This document shows, piece after piece, positions 1 to 8,619 of a DNA stretch of 64,000 nucleotides. How positions within the stretch are numbered: position 1 is the stretch's first letter; each line of letters starts with the position of its first letter. This stretch comes from Flavipsychrobacter sp. Lineage in GTDB: Bacteria; Bacteroidota; Bacteroidia; Chitinophagales; Chitinophagaceae. The position numbers and the translations under genes are program-made. The notes below the pieces were generated by a model that did no database searches, was not told where the DNA came from, and worked only from the letters and a program-made list of their open reading frames with translations. The DNA lies in the NCBI GenBank assembly GCA_016786565.1, contig JAEUVY010000018.1, forward strand, positions 42,790 through 106,789. The letters are read 5' to 3'.

Positions 1-19
1 CATATTTGCCCTTTTCAAG

Positions 20-90
20 TAGTTCCATCTGGATTCGAACCAGAACAAACAGAACCAAAATCTGTTGTGCTACCGTTACACCATGGAACT
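20..90 (-). tRNA. tRNA-Gln (anticodon TTG)
   Basis: On the minus strand the 71 bases fold as a cloverleaf. The acceptor arm is AGTTCCA paired with TGGAACT, with an unpaired A discriminator at position 20. The D-arm region reads GGTGTAACGGTAGC, the anticodon stem is ACAGA/TCTGT and the 7-base loop TTTTGGT places TTG at positions 34-36. The T-loop is GGTTCGAATCC. The 3' CCA is not encoded. The neighbouring gene on the same strand begins well upstream, so it looks like a single tRNA gene. Confidence 0.95.
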
Positions 91-213
91 AAATGGTATC
101 CGGTTGGGGTTGCAAATGTAGAATTGCTTTCTAAAAAAAACAAGATTTTTTTAGGAGCGAACGAATATTTTTTTGAATGTTGATCGACTTATGCTCTGTG
201 TTGGTTCTGAGGG

Positions 214-1203
214 CTATTCTACCTCCGCCAGTGACTTCTTCAGGAAGTCTATTACCTTCACTTCTGTTGCATCCATCCCCCTTAATTCAGCCAGGTAAAC
301 AGACACCCAGTCGGTAAGGTGAATGAGGAAGAATATCTTCTCCCAGTAAGTCTTTCCTTCAGAGAAAATGTCGATCTGAGTAGGACCATACTTTTTGAAT
401 ATCTTCTTGCCTATCTCAATACGGGCCTGCACTCGCTTGTAGTCGTCCTCATTGCGCAAAACGATCACAGCCTTGTCTGACGCGTCATCGCGCCAACCCA
501 CCAGTTCGTTGTGGTTCATTTCGGGCACTGCCCCACTCCACGACAGCACCTTGCTGTTCTCGTTCAGCTGCTGGCGGAAGCGGATAGCAACCCCTTCGAT
601 CATTGATGATGAATAAACTATAGGGAGTTTGCCATGTACTTTCTTGGCAATGACCATTGCTTTCTTCTGAATATCAGCACCGGCGGCTTTCAATTGCTTG
701 ATTGATCCCTTTATCTCGCGTTCATAACTATTACCTATAAGGTTGAAATGATTGAGTACACGCAGTATCTGGACAAGCGAATAGCCCAAGCACGCCCTCG
801 GAGGCATGCCGGCCGGCACCAGGATACAGTCGAGCTTCTTCGCACCCGCAAATTCAGCTATCTTTCCACCCGATGTGATACACAGAATAGTGGCCCGGCG
901 TCTTTTGGCCTCCTGTAGCGCCATAACGGTTTCTTCGGTATTGCCCGAATAAGAGCAAACCAGCACCAGCGTCTTTTTGCCCACAAAAGCCGGCAAAAAG
1001 TAATCTTTATTCACCACGAATGGTATCTTCAGCTTGTCAAATACATAGTTCTGCACAATAGAGGCGCCTATACCGCTGCCACCAAGACCCGTAACTACCA
1101 CATTATCAAAGTTCGCCACGGGGGTAATGAACTTGTGATTCTTCCCTATTATGAGTGCTTCCTGTAATTGAAGCGGAAAATCCATTACTAACTGTTTCAT
1201 CAT
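214..1203 (-). CDS. Bifunctional phosphoglucose/phosphomannose isomerase (SIS family)
   Basis: A 329-aa cytosolic sugar isomerase of the SIS fold, expected to interconvert glucose-6-P or mannose-6-P with fructose-6-P. The first SIS domain shows the phosphosugar-binding loop GLGGSGIG (residues 39-46) and the motif SYSGNTEE (84-91). The second half carries QLNENSK (212-218) and PEMNHNELVGW (227-237), the Glu/His-containing signature of the PGI/PMI branch. Length matches the family. It starts with two adjacent ATGs; either may be used. It is transcribed away from yraN, with a divergent spacer of about 100 bp. Function is inferred from motifs; substrate preference cannot be read from sequence. 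Confidence 0.88.
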   Translation of the reverse strand: MMKQLVMDFPLQLQEALIIGKNHKFITPVANFDNVVVTGLGGSGIGASIVQNYVFDKLKIPFVVNKDYFLPAFVGKKTLVLVCSYSGNTEETVMALQEAKRRRATILCITSGGKIAEFAGAKKLDCILVPAGMPPRACLGYSLVQILRVLNHFNLIGNSYEREIKGSIKQLKAAGADIQKKAMVIAKKVHGKLPIVYSSSMIEGVAIRFRQQLNENSKVLSWSGAVPEMNHNELVGWRDDASDKAVIVLRNEDDYKRVQARIEIGKKIFKKYGPTQIDIFSEGKTYWEKIFFLIHLTDWVSVYLAELRGMDATEVKVIDFLKKSLAEVE

Positions 1204-1301
1204 AATCGTTGCTTTTTCTTCTTCCGGTCTTCAAAAAAACGATCGGAAAATGGCCAAAAATAAGCCGGTTTTATACGGTTAATTGGTATATTTAAATTTC
1301 A

Positions 1302-1655
1302 ATGGCCAAACATAGTGAAATTGGGATAAAAGGCGAACAAATCGCTGCAGACTTTTTGCAAAATAAAGGTTATAAAATCATCCATTGTAATTGGCGCTCA
1401 GGAAAAAAGGAGGTGGATATCGTAGCAGCCACCGCCAACCTTGTTGTGTTTGTGGAAGTGAAAACCAGGTCTTCAGCAACGCTGCTGTTTCCCGAAGAAA
1501 CAGTAAACCGAAAAAAACAGACCAACCTCAGGGAGGCAGCCGAAGCGTTTTTAGCACAAAACGAGGATTACAAAAATGTGAGATTTGATATTGTGTCAGT
1601 GCTGATGAACGGCGAACACGTAAAAGAAATTATCCACTTCGAAGAGGCATTCTGA
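1302..1655 (+). CDS. YraN family protein (UPF0102, nuclease-like)
   Basis: A 117-aa protein with the full UPF0102/YraN signature: GIKGEQIAADFL near the N-terminus (8-19), then EVDIV (37-41) and VFVEVKTR (49-56). The spaced Glu/Asp/Glu-x-Lys residues match the PD-(D/E)xK restriction-endonuclease-like active-site arrangement known for this family. The biological role of YraN is not established. The start ATG lies just downstream of a promoter-like TATATTTA at 1287-1294. The length is normal for the family. Confidence 0.88.
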   Translation: MAKHSEIGIKGEQIAADFLQNKGYKIIHCNWRSGKKEVDIVAATANLVVFVEVKTRSSATLLFPEETVNRKKQTNLREAAEAFLAQNEDYKNVRFDIVSVLMNGEHVKEIIHFEEAF

Positions 1656-1705
1656 ACCGAAGGAGCTAGATATCCCGGGAACCGACAAGCACCTAAAGTA
1701 AAAAT

Positions 1706-2647
1706 TTAAACAGAAGCGATAGTACTAAGAAAATCAATACTCTTATTTTTATCGGAGTCAATTTCCTTCACTAATTCATATAAACTATTGAATTTCATTT
1801 CATTGCGAATTTTATTCTCAATATAAACTTCAATAGTTTCATCATAAATATCTGCCTCAAAATCGAAGATATTCACTTCTATTTTCAGCTCCTCAGTATC
1901 CGAGACTGTCGGGTTTTTACCCACGCTCATCATCCCGCCAAACAACTGCCCGTTCCACCTTACACGCACGGTGTAAACCCCATTCCCCGGAACTACCTGA
2001 TCTGCATCGGCCATAACAAGATTGGCCGTTGGGTATCCTAATTGCCTGCCAAGCTGCCTGCCATGCACCACCCTACCTGCAAACGAGTAAGGCCGCCCCA
2101 ACATCGAGGTAGCCTCCAATGCATTGCCCGACATAACCGCATTCCTGATCTTGGTAGAACTGACCGCCGCCTGGTCTATCAGCTGCGCCGGGATCTCGAG
2201 GACTTTATACCCGAATTGTGGCGCTAACTCCTGCAACAACGCAATATTCCCGGTGCGGTCGTGACCGAACCTATGATCATAACCAATAATGATAGTATGA
2301 GGAGAAAAATGACGGACCAGAAAATCTTCTATGTACCCGCGGGCCGACAACGAAGCAAATTCATGAGTAAATGGAACAACCACAACATGCTGAATACCAA
2401 TAGACTGTACCAATTCCAACTTCTGAGCCAGCGGTGTGATGATACCCAGCGACTCATTGGGAAACAACAACTTGCGCGGATGAGGATCGAAGGTGATCAG
2501 GACGCTTTCACCACCTGCAGCAGCGGCCCTTTCAGCAACATTCTGCAAAATGGCACGATGCCCTTTGTGCACACCATCGAACGTGCCTATTGTAACTACT
2601 GCGCTATTAAATGAAGGCAATGCTCCCGTACCGTGATAAACAGCCAT
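1706..2647 (-). CDS. ribF: Bifunctional riboflavin kinase / FAD synthetase RibF
   Basis: A 313-aa enzyme that phosphorylates riboflavin to FMN and adenylylates FMN to FAD in the cytosol. The N-terminal nucleotidyltransferase domain has GTFDGVHKGH (21-30), GYDHRFGHDR (122-131) and SSTKIR (163-168). The C-terminal kinase domain has GYPTANL (204-210) followed by the usual beta-barrel. I chose the ATG at 2647; the open frame extends seven codons upstream, but only the sequence from MAVYHG resembles the family. It is divergent from the M14 peptidase gene. Confidence 0.93.
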   Translation of the reverse strand: MAVYHGTGALPSFNSAVVTIGTFDGVHKGHRAILQNVAERAAAAGGESVLITFDPHPRKLLFPNESLGIITPLAQKLELVQSIGIQHVVVVPFTHEFASLSARGYIEDFLVRHFSPHTIIIGYDHRFGHDRTGNIALLQELAPQFGYKVLEIPAQLIDQAAVSSTKIRNAVMSGNALEATSMLGRPYSFAGRVVHGRQLGRQLGYPTANLVMADADQVVPGNGVYTVRVRWNGQLFGGMMSVGKNPTVSDTEELKIEVNIFDFEADIYDETIEVYIENKIRNEMKFNSLYELVKEIDSDKNKSIDFLSTIASV

Positions 2648-2775
2648 AACTCCTGAGCAAATGTACACCTTAACGGGACATTCTGGTAGCCGGTTTCAGC
2701 CAATAGCCGTATAAACCATTGTAATTTAATTGATGTTTTCTCTGTAATTTTATCAAAAACCAAACCCACCTTACA

Positions 2776-5163
2776 ATGAGGGCATCCATTTTCCTTGCGC
2801 TGCTGCTGCTTTTCAACATTGCCTTTTGCCAAAAAACCGAGCGATTCTCACGGGCAAAGATCCTGTTTGACAAAGAACACACCATTGCCGGACTGGCACA
2901 ACTGGGCCTGGCCATGGACCATGGAGAACACAAAAAGAACACTTTCTTCATATCAGACTTTTCCGAGTCTGAACTGGCTGCCGCACGCAATGCAGGGTTC
3001 AAAGTTGAGATCGTTATCGACGATGTGCAAAAGCACTATAGGGAACAGAATAAAAAAAAAGCCGCCGAAAAAAGCACAGCGGTAAGTTGCGGAAATGATA
3101 TTAATATAATTACTCCAACTCATTTTCATTTAGGTAGTTATGCAGGTTACTTCACCTATTCTGAAGCACTGGACATACTCGATTCCATGCGCCTGCTCTA
3201 CCCTTCCCTCATCAGCGCCAAACAACCTATCGGCTCCTACCTTTCCATCGAAGGTCGCCCCATTTATTGGGTACGTATTTCCAATAACCCCGATACGGCA
3301 CAACCTCTGAAACCGCAGATGCTCACAACATCCATACACCATGCGCGCGAGCCAGGCAGCCTTTCATCCAACATATATTACCTGTGGTACCTGCTGGAAA
3401 ACTATGCCACCAACCCGCAGATCAAAAAGATCATAGACAACACGGAACTCTACTTCGTGCCGGTGGTGAACCCCGATGGCTACCTGCGGAACATTACCAC
3501 CGACCCCGCCGGAGGCGGACTGTGGAGAAAAAACCTCAGAAATAACCTCGACGGCACCTATGGGGTGGACTTGAACCGCAATTATGGCCTCACTTTTGCC
3601 TACGACAACATCGGCTCCAGCCCGGTGACCAGCTCTCAGACCTACAGGGGGCCTTCTGCATTCTCGGAACCCGAGACACAGGCTATCCGCTATCTGGCTC
3701 AGAATCACAACTTTACGTTCAACCTCAATTTCCATACTTACAATAATGCGCTTATCTACCCATGGGGACATATTCCGTCATCACTTACGCCTGACTCATC
3801 AAAATTCATTGCGTTTGGATCTTATATGACCGAATACAACCACTACCGCTACGGCACCTGCGACCAAACACTCAGTTATGTGTCCAACGGAGGCTCTGAC
3901 GACTGGATGTATGGCGAAACAACAACCAAGAACAAGGTTTTCGCCTTCACCCCCGAGGTTGGCGATGACGAATACGGGTTCTACGGCCCGGCAACCAACA
4001 TTGAGCACGACTGCAAGAACAACCTGGCTATGAACGTAAAAACCGCTGCCTTGCTGCTGCCGTATGCCGAAGTAACCGGACAGGACGACAAGATCCTGGT
4101 GGCTCCTTCAGGCTATCTACACTACAACATTCGCCGGTTGGGCATACCTGATGGTGCTACGTTTACCGTGACCATTACACCGCTGGACACTTGGCTGTCT
4201 GTACCATCTACACCCAAAATTTACACAGGACTCACCCTGCTACAGGAAGTTTCAGATTCGTTCAGCTACACCCTTTCAGCTTCAACGCCCAACGGTCAGC
4301 AGATAGGATATGTGCTCAAAACCAACAACGGGCTCTACGACATATACGATACAATTCGCTTCTACTATGGTATGAAGTACAATATCACAACTCCATCTAC
4401 ATCAACACTTTCCGAATATTTGACTTCCGACTGGAGCGTATGCACCGGCCAGTACCATTCAGCACCTTCTTCTCTGAAAAGCAGCGCCACATGTGGCAAC
4501 TACACCGATGGCACAACGGCCGTACTGCAGCTTACCACGCCTGTTGATCTGACCTATTCCACCGAAGCATGGTTGCGCTTCTGGGGCCGTTGGGGCATCG
4601 AATCAAAGTATGATTATTTCTCTGTGCAGGCTACCATAGACGGCACCTTCGATTGGCAACCTCTTTGCGGTTCGCGTACACGCCGGGGCACCATGTACCA
4701 ACTATATGACAAGCCGGTATATGATGCGCAACAGCCCGAGTGGGTCAAGGAGCACCTCAGCCTCAACGACTACCTTGGGCAGAAACTATTATTGAAATTC
4801 GAATTGGTAAGCGATGCCGCCAACAACTACGATGGCGTATCGCTGGACGACATCGAGGTAAGATCGATACAGGACACACCAAGTTATGTGGACCGCATCA
4901 CATCAGGTTCGGCCCGTGTGTTCGTCTACCCCAACCCGGCCGGCAACACACTTACTGTTAGCCTGCCCGCCACAATGAAGAACGCTATGGCCACGGCAAA
5001 CATAACCGACTGCTTGGGAAGGGAGCTACTCACCTTCAACCTGACCAGCGATACCCCCAACCGACTGGACATTTCAAAACTACCGGAAGGAATATATATG
5101 TTGAAAATCACAACAAATACCGGCTCCGCGCCGGATGTGCAGAAGTTCGTTATACGCCGGTAA
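2776..5163 (+). CDS. Secreted M14 zinc carboxypeptidase with T9SS sorting domain
   Basis: A 795-aa exported metallopeptidase. Residues 1-18 form a signal peptide ending at FCQ. The M14 domain has zinc ligands in HAREP (H189, E192) and H320 (NFH), substrate-binding motifs VNPDGY (231-236) and DLNRNY (265-270), and the catalytic Glu in TPEVG (E394), so all catalytic residues are present. A beta-rich module follows, then a C-terminal type A sorting domain with YPNPAGN and a final KFVIRR, which directs export by the type IX system and usually surface attachment. Likely role: extracellular peptide degradation. The next gene is nnr on the same strand. Confidence 0.93.
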   Translation: MRASIFLALLLLFNIAFCQKTERFSRAKILFDKEHTIAGLAQLGLAMDHGEHKKNTFFISDFSESELAAARNAGFKVEIVIDDVQKHYREQNKKKAAEKSTAVSCGNDINIITPTHFHLGSYAGYFTYSEALDILDSMRLLYPSLISAKQPIGSYLSIEGRPIYWVRISNNPDTAQPLKPQMLTTSIHHAREPGSLSSNIYYLWYLLENYATNPQIKKIIDNTELYFVPVVNPDGYLRNITTDPAGGGLWRKNLRNNLDGTYGVDLNRNYGLTFAYDNIGSSPVTSSQTYRGPSAFSEPETQAIRYLAQNHNFTFNLNFHTYNNALIYPWGHIPSSLTPDSSKFIAFGSYMTEYNHYRYGTCDQTLSYVSNGGSDDWMYGETTTKNKVFAFTPEVGDDEYGFYGPATNIEHDCKNNLAMNVKTAALLLPYAEVTGQDDKILVAPSGYLHYNIRRLGIPDGATFTVTITPLDTWLSVPSTPKIYTGLTLLQEVSDSFSYTLSASTPNGQQIGYVLKTNNGLYDIYDTIRFYYGMKYNITTPSTSTLSEYLTSDWSVCTGQYHSAPSSLKSSATCGNYTDGTTAVLQLTTPVDLTYSTEAWLRFWGRWGIESKYDYFSVQATIDGTFDWQPLCGSRTRRGTMYQLYDKPVYDAQQPEWVKEHLSLNDYLGQKLLLKFELVSDAANNYDGVSLDDIEVRSIQDTPSYVDRITSGSARVFVYPNPAGNTLTVSLPATMKNAMATANITDCLGRELLTFNLTSDTPNRLDISKLPEGIYMLKITTNTGSAPDVQKFVIRR

Positions 5164-5237
5164 CATCACTGACCTGGAACAGTGCCAACGGATGATTTTA
5201 TGTGTATATTTACTTTAGCTACATAATGTCGTCTGTC

Positions 5238-6740
5238 ATGAAAATATTCTCTGCCGCCCAGATCAAAGCCTGCGATGCATACACTATCAAAGCCTCCGGC
5301 ATACGTTCCATTGACCTGATGGAACGCGCTTCACAGACGTGTGTGAACTGGCTCACCGAGAACCTCCCTAAGGAGTCGCTGTTTGTAGTATTGTGCGGAG
5401 GCGGCAACAACGGAGGTGATGGATTGGCTATTGCCCGCCTGCTGCACCGGCGCGGACTGGGAGTGAAAGCTTTCCTGCTGGAACTGGGATCGGACCGCAC
5501 ACCCGACTGTGAAAGCAACCTGCAGGCACTGCAACAATTGAATAAAGACCTGGTAGGCTTTGTTGCCACCAACACCTTCATAACCGACATTCCGTCCAAC
5601 ATAGTAATTGTCGATGCCATATTAGGCACCGGAACCAACCGTCCGCTCTCCGGCTGGCTCGCATCCTTCATTAAACAGGTCAACAGCCTGCCCAACCGGA
5701 AAATAGCCATCGACATGCCAACGGGCCTCTCTGCCGACAATGCTCCGTCGCCCGGCGAAGTGGTATTTGAGGCCGACGACACATTAAGTTTTCAGTTCAG
5801 GAAACGGGTATTCATGCATCCCGAGTCCGAACCGTTCACCGGCAATGTCCATGTCCTTGACATCGGTTTGGACGCTACGTTCATTGCCGCCACACACACA
5901 CAATACACTACCACCGGTCACGATGAGGCAACCAAGCTATTCAGGCCGCGCGCCGACTTTGCAAACAAAGGTACTATGGGTCACGCCTGTCTGGTAGGTG
6001 GTAGTTATGGCAAAATGGGAGCAATGGTTCTTGCCGCATCTGCCGCCTTGCGCACTGGTGCCGGGTTAGTTACCACCTGCGTACCATCGTGTGGTTACAA
6101 CATCATGCAAACCTCCGTGCCTGAAGCCATGTGCAATACCAGCGGCACGGATACCATTGTGGGCATACACCCACCTGCAAATGCAGCGGCTGTGGGTATA
6201 GGCCCCGGCATGAGCACCGATGCCGATGCTGCCAATGCACTCAGCACCTTTCTCGAGACATGGTCGCGGCCGGTTGTTTTAGATGCCGACGCGCTGAATA
6301 TAATAGCCGCCCACCCCGACCTGCTCTCCCGCATTCCGGCCGGATCCGTCATTACCCCCCACCCAAAAGAGTTTGCACGCATCTTCGGCGACAACACCAA
6401 CAGCATGGTGCAGGTAGACAATGCCCGCATCCAGGCCATGAGGTATAACATAAACATCGTACTCAAAGGACACTTTACTGCTGTCATCGATGCCGATGGC
6501 AACTGTCGTTACAATACCTCGGGCAATTCGGGCATGGCAACAGGCGGCTGCGGCGATGTGCTCACAGGTATCATTACCGCCCTCATAGCCAACGGCTATG
6601 CACCCGATAACGCAGCCGTTCTTGGCGTGTACCTGCACGGCCTTGCAGCCGATCTCGCCGCAGCCGACCTCTCCAAAGAAGCGCTTATCGCTTCAGACAT
6701 AGTGAACTATCTGGGAAGGGCTTTTTTGTCTTTCCGTTAG
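5238..6740 (+). CDS. nnr: Bifunctional NAD(P)H-hydrate epimerase / dehydratase
   Basis: A 500-aa fusion of the two NAD(P)HX repair activities. The N-terminal YjeF epimerase domain has GGGNNGGDG (54-62). The C-terminal carbohydrate-kinase-like ADP/ATP-dependent dehydratase domain carries GNSGMATGGCGDVLTG around residues 430-445. Together they epimerise and dehydrate damaged NADH/NADPH hydrates in the cytosol. Start: the open frame has earlier starts at 5202 and 5226, but the sequence from MKIFSAAQIKACD fits the family start. Followed by a spacer with a weak terminator-like hairpin. Confidence 0.93.
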   Translation: MKIFSAAQIKACDAYTIKASGIRSIDLMERASQTCVNWLTENLPKESLFVVLCGGGNNGGDGLAIARLLHRRGLGVKAFLLELGSDRTPDCESNLQALQQLNKDLVGFVATNTFITDIPSNIVIVDAILGTGTNRPLSGWLASFIKQVNSLPNRKIAIDMPTGLSADNAPSPGEVVFEADDTLSFQFRKRVFMHPESEPFTGNVHVLDIGLDATFIAATHTQYTTTGHDEATKLFRPRADFANKGTMGHACLVGGSYGKMGAMVLAASAALRTGAGLVTTCVPSCGYNIMQTSVPEAMCNTSGTDTIVGIHPPANAAAVGIGPGMSTDADAANALSTFLETWSRPVVLDADALNIIAAHPDLLSRIPAGSVITPHPKEFARIFGDNTNSMVQVDNARIQAMRYNINIVLKGHFTAVIDADGNCRYNTSGNSGMATGGCGDVLTGIITALIANGYAPDNAAVLGVYLHGLAADLAAADLSKEALIASDIVNYLGRAFLSFR

Positions 6741-6765
6741 ATCAGACCATCACCGCCTTACGATG

Positions 6766-6792
6766 AAAACACTTAAAAAAACAGGTGTTTTT
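6766..6792 (+). terminator. Weak intrinsic terminator-like hairpin after nnr
   Basis: AAAACACTT (6766-6774) can pair with AGGTGTTTT (6783-6791) across an A-rich loop, running into a short T tract. The stem is AT-rich and includes a wobble pair, so this is tentative. Confidence 0.3.
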
Positions 6793-6866
6793 ACTCTGTT
6801 TATTTGGCAAACGCCAATATAGATTTGCATGAAAGGTTTTTTAAATAACTCTCAATCTCAGGTATC

Positions 6867-7931
6867 ATGAATCATTTTTCCCGCGCTCTATTGGTACTCC
6901 TGTTTTATGGATCAGCCGGCAATGCCATTGCGCAGAACGACTCGGTAATGCGGGCGCACTTCATCAATGTAGGCCAGGGTGCTGCGGCGCTGCTTGAATT
7001 TCCGTGCGGTGTTATCATGATAGACGCCGGTGCGCAGGACGATGAATATCAGGCAAAACTGATGGACTACCTCTCCCGCTTTTTCAAACGAAGAAAAGAC
7101 CTGAACAACACGATAGACCTGGTGATGGTAACGCACCCGCATGTGGACCACAACGAGGCCCTGATGCAGTTGGCGCAAACCTACCGCGTGGACAGGTACA
7201 TAGATAACGGCATGCGCACAGGTTCGGGTAAGACAAATCAGAAGTGGCTGCAGGATAATGCCGCAGGTGCAGACATACTATACGAGAATATTACGTTTGA
7301 AAAAGTGACAAAGAACGGTAGCAAAAGAGGCCTCACCGATTCCATCATAGACCCCATAAACTGCCCTACCGGCAACCCGGCCATCGTCATGTATTCCGGT
7401 CAGTTTGTGAACCAACCGGCCGACTGGAGCAAGACGGCTTTCGGCAACGCCAACAATCATAGCCTTGTTGTAAAAGTCACTTTCGGCAGGTCGTCACTGC
7501 TTTTCACAGGCGACCTTGAGACCGAGGGTATTGAAACACTGCTGGAATACTATTCTGGCACAAAAGCACTGGACGCCGATGTATTGTTGGTAGGCCACCA
7601 CGGCGCAAAGAACGCAACAACTGAAGAGTATCTGCAAACAGTGACCCCGAATATTGCCGTCATTTCATGCGGCCCATGGAACTACGGACAGAACACAAGC
7701 TCGGGCTTCAATACCTACTCATACGGCCATCCGCGCATATCAACTCTAAACATGCTCGACTATTACATTCCGGGCCGCCGGTCTGAGGCTATCACCGTAC
7801 AAGCTGCCGAGGGTGCCCGTGATTTCAGACCGTACACCGTTGATAAGAAGATATATGCCACTCCCTGGGACGACCATATCGTCGTTCGGGCCGACCTCAA
7901 GGGCAAGTACATCGTTACTACTACCGACTGA
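6867..7931 (+). CDS. Exported metallo-beta-lactamase-fold hydrolase (ComEC-type domain)
   Basis: A 354-aa protein with a signal peptide (about residues 1-22, ending AIAQ) and a complete metallo-beta-lactamase fold. It shows NVGQGAA (34-40), the metal motif HPHVDH (H90, H92, D94, H95), a later FTGDLE and VGHHGAKN. The order and spacing resemble the soluble nuclease-like domain of ComEC/Rec2 DNA-uptake proteins, but there is no membrane channel part, so it is a free-standing exported hydrolase; a phosphodiesterase or nuclease activity is only inferred. A TAGATTTG promoter-like site lies at 6820-6827. It is followed 44 bp later by a membrane protein gene that may be co-transcribed. Confidence 0.8.
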   Translation: MNHFSRALLVLLFYGSAGNAIAQNDSVMRAHFINVGQGAAALLEFPCGVIMIDAGAQDDEYQAKLMDYLSRFFKRRKDLNNTIDLVMVTHPHVDHNEALMQLAQTYRVDRYIDNGMRTGSGKTNQKWLQDNAAGADILYENITFEKVTKNGSKRGLTDSIIDPINCPTGNPAIVMYSGQFVNQPADWSKTAFGNANNHSLVVKVTFGRSSLLFTGDLETEGIETLLEYYSGTKALDADVLLVGHHGAKNATTEEYLQTVTPNIAVISCGPWNYGQNTSSGFNTYSYGHPRISTLNMLDYYIPGRRSEAITVQAAEGARDFRPYTVDKKIYATPWDDHIVVRADLKGKYIVTTTD

Positions 7932-7975
7932 TCTATTCTATCTCACCATTTATAACAACATAAACAAACACTACC

Positions 7976-8605
7976 ATGACCAGCGCAATTTATTACCTGT
8001 TTCTGGCGGCATTCGCCGTCATTGTCGTACTGCTTGCAAAAAAGACCAACATGCTCCGCGACACCAATTCTGCCGACAATAACGTAACAGACGACCCGGA
8101 TCAGAATGACCCGCCGGATGCTTCACCAGCAGCAACACCTCCGGCCAAAACCAAGACACAAGACCCTGCCCCGTTCAGCCTTGCGCGTGCTCAGTTCGCA
8201 TTCTGGACCATTATCATATTCAGCTCTTTCCTCTACATACTGTTCAAGCACGATTATCAGATCCCGGCCATAAATACAGTGAACCTGATACTGCTCGGAA
8301 TTGTCGTGTCAACCAGCGCATCTGCGAAACTCATAGACGAAAGCCAGAAGAAGAACGGCAATCTCAATTCCGACTTTCCTTCAGAGGGGTTTATCCTGGA
8401 TATACTTTCCGACAAAAAAGGGGTGTCAATCCACCGCCTGCAAAATGTATTGTGGACATTGGCGGTTGGACTTATTTACATCCATTATGTAGCCAATGAG
8501 AGCGCGCTGCCCGATGAGACAGTAATATCAGATAATCTTTTGTTGTTGATGGGTATCAGCACTGGTGCCTACCTGGGGGTAAAGACCACAGAAAACAACA
8601 AATAG
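7976..8605 (+). CDS. Membrane protein of unknown function with internally duplicated RxQxxxWT module
   Basis: A 209-aa protein with an N-terminal anchor helix (about 4-21), a linker rich in Pro/Asp/Ala (30-66) and then two copies of a two-helix unit. The first has RAQFAFWT (71-78) and LLGIVVSTSAS (106-116); the second has RLQNVLWT (154-161) and LMGISTGAYLG (191-201). A short soluble stretch with LDILSDKKGVS separates them. From memory similar duplicated proteins occur in other phyla as uncharacterised proteins. It follows the exported metallo-beta-lactamase-fold gene on the same strand. No function is assigned. Confidence 0.75.
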   Translation: MTSAIYYLFLAAFAVIVVLLAKKTNMLRDTNSADNNVTDDPDQNDPPDASPAATPPAKTKTQDPAPFSLARAQFAFWTIIIFSSFLYILFKHDYQIPAINTVNLILLGIVVSTSASAKLIDESQKKNGNLNSDFPSEGFILDILSDKKGVSIHRLQNVLWTLAVGLIYIHYVANESALPDETVISDNLLLLMGISTGAYLGVKTTENNK

Positions 8606-8619
8606 AAAAAAGAACGGTG

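Noticed and set aside
6867..7931. Competence protein ComEC
   Set aside because: Only the soluble hydrolase domain is present; the membrane channel and OB domain are missing, so it is not ComEC itself.
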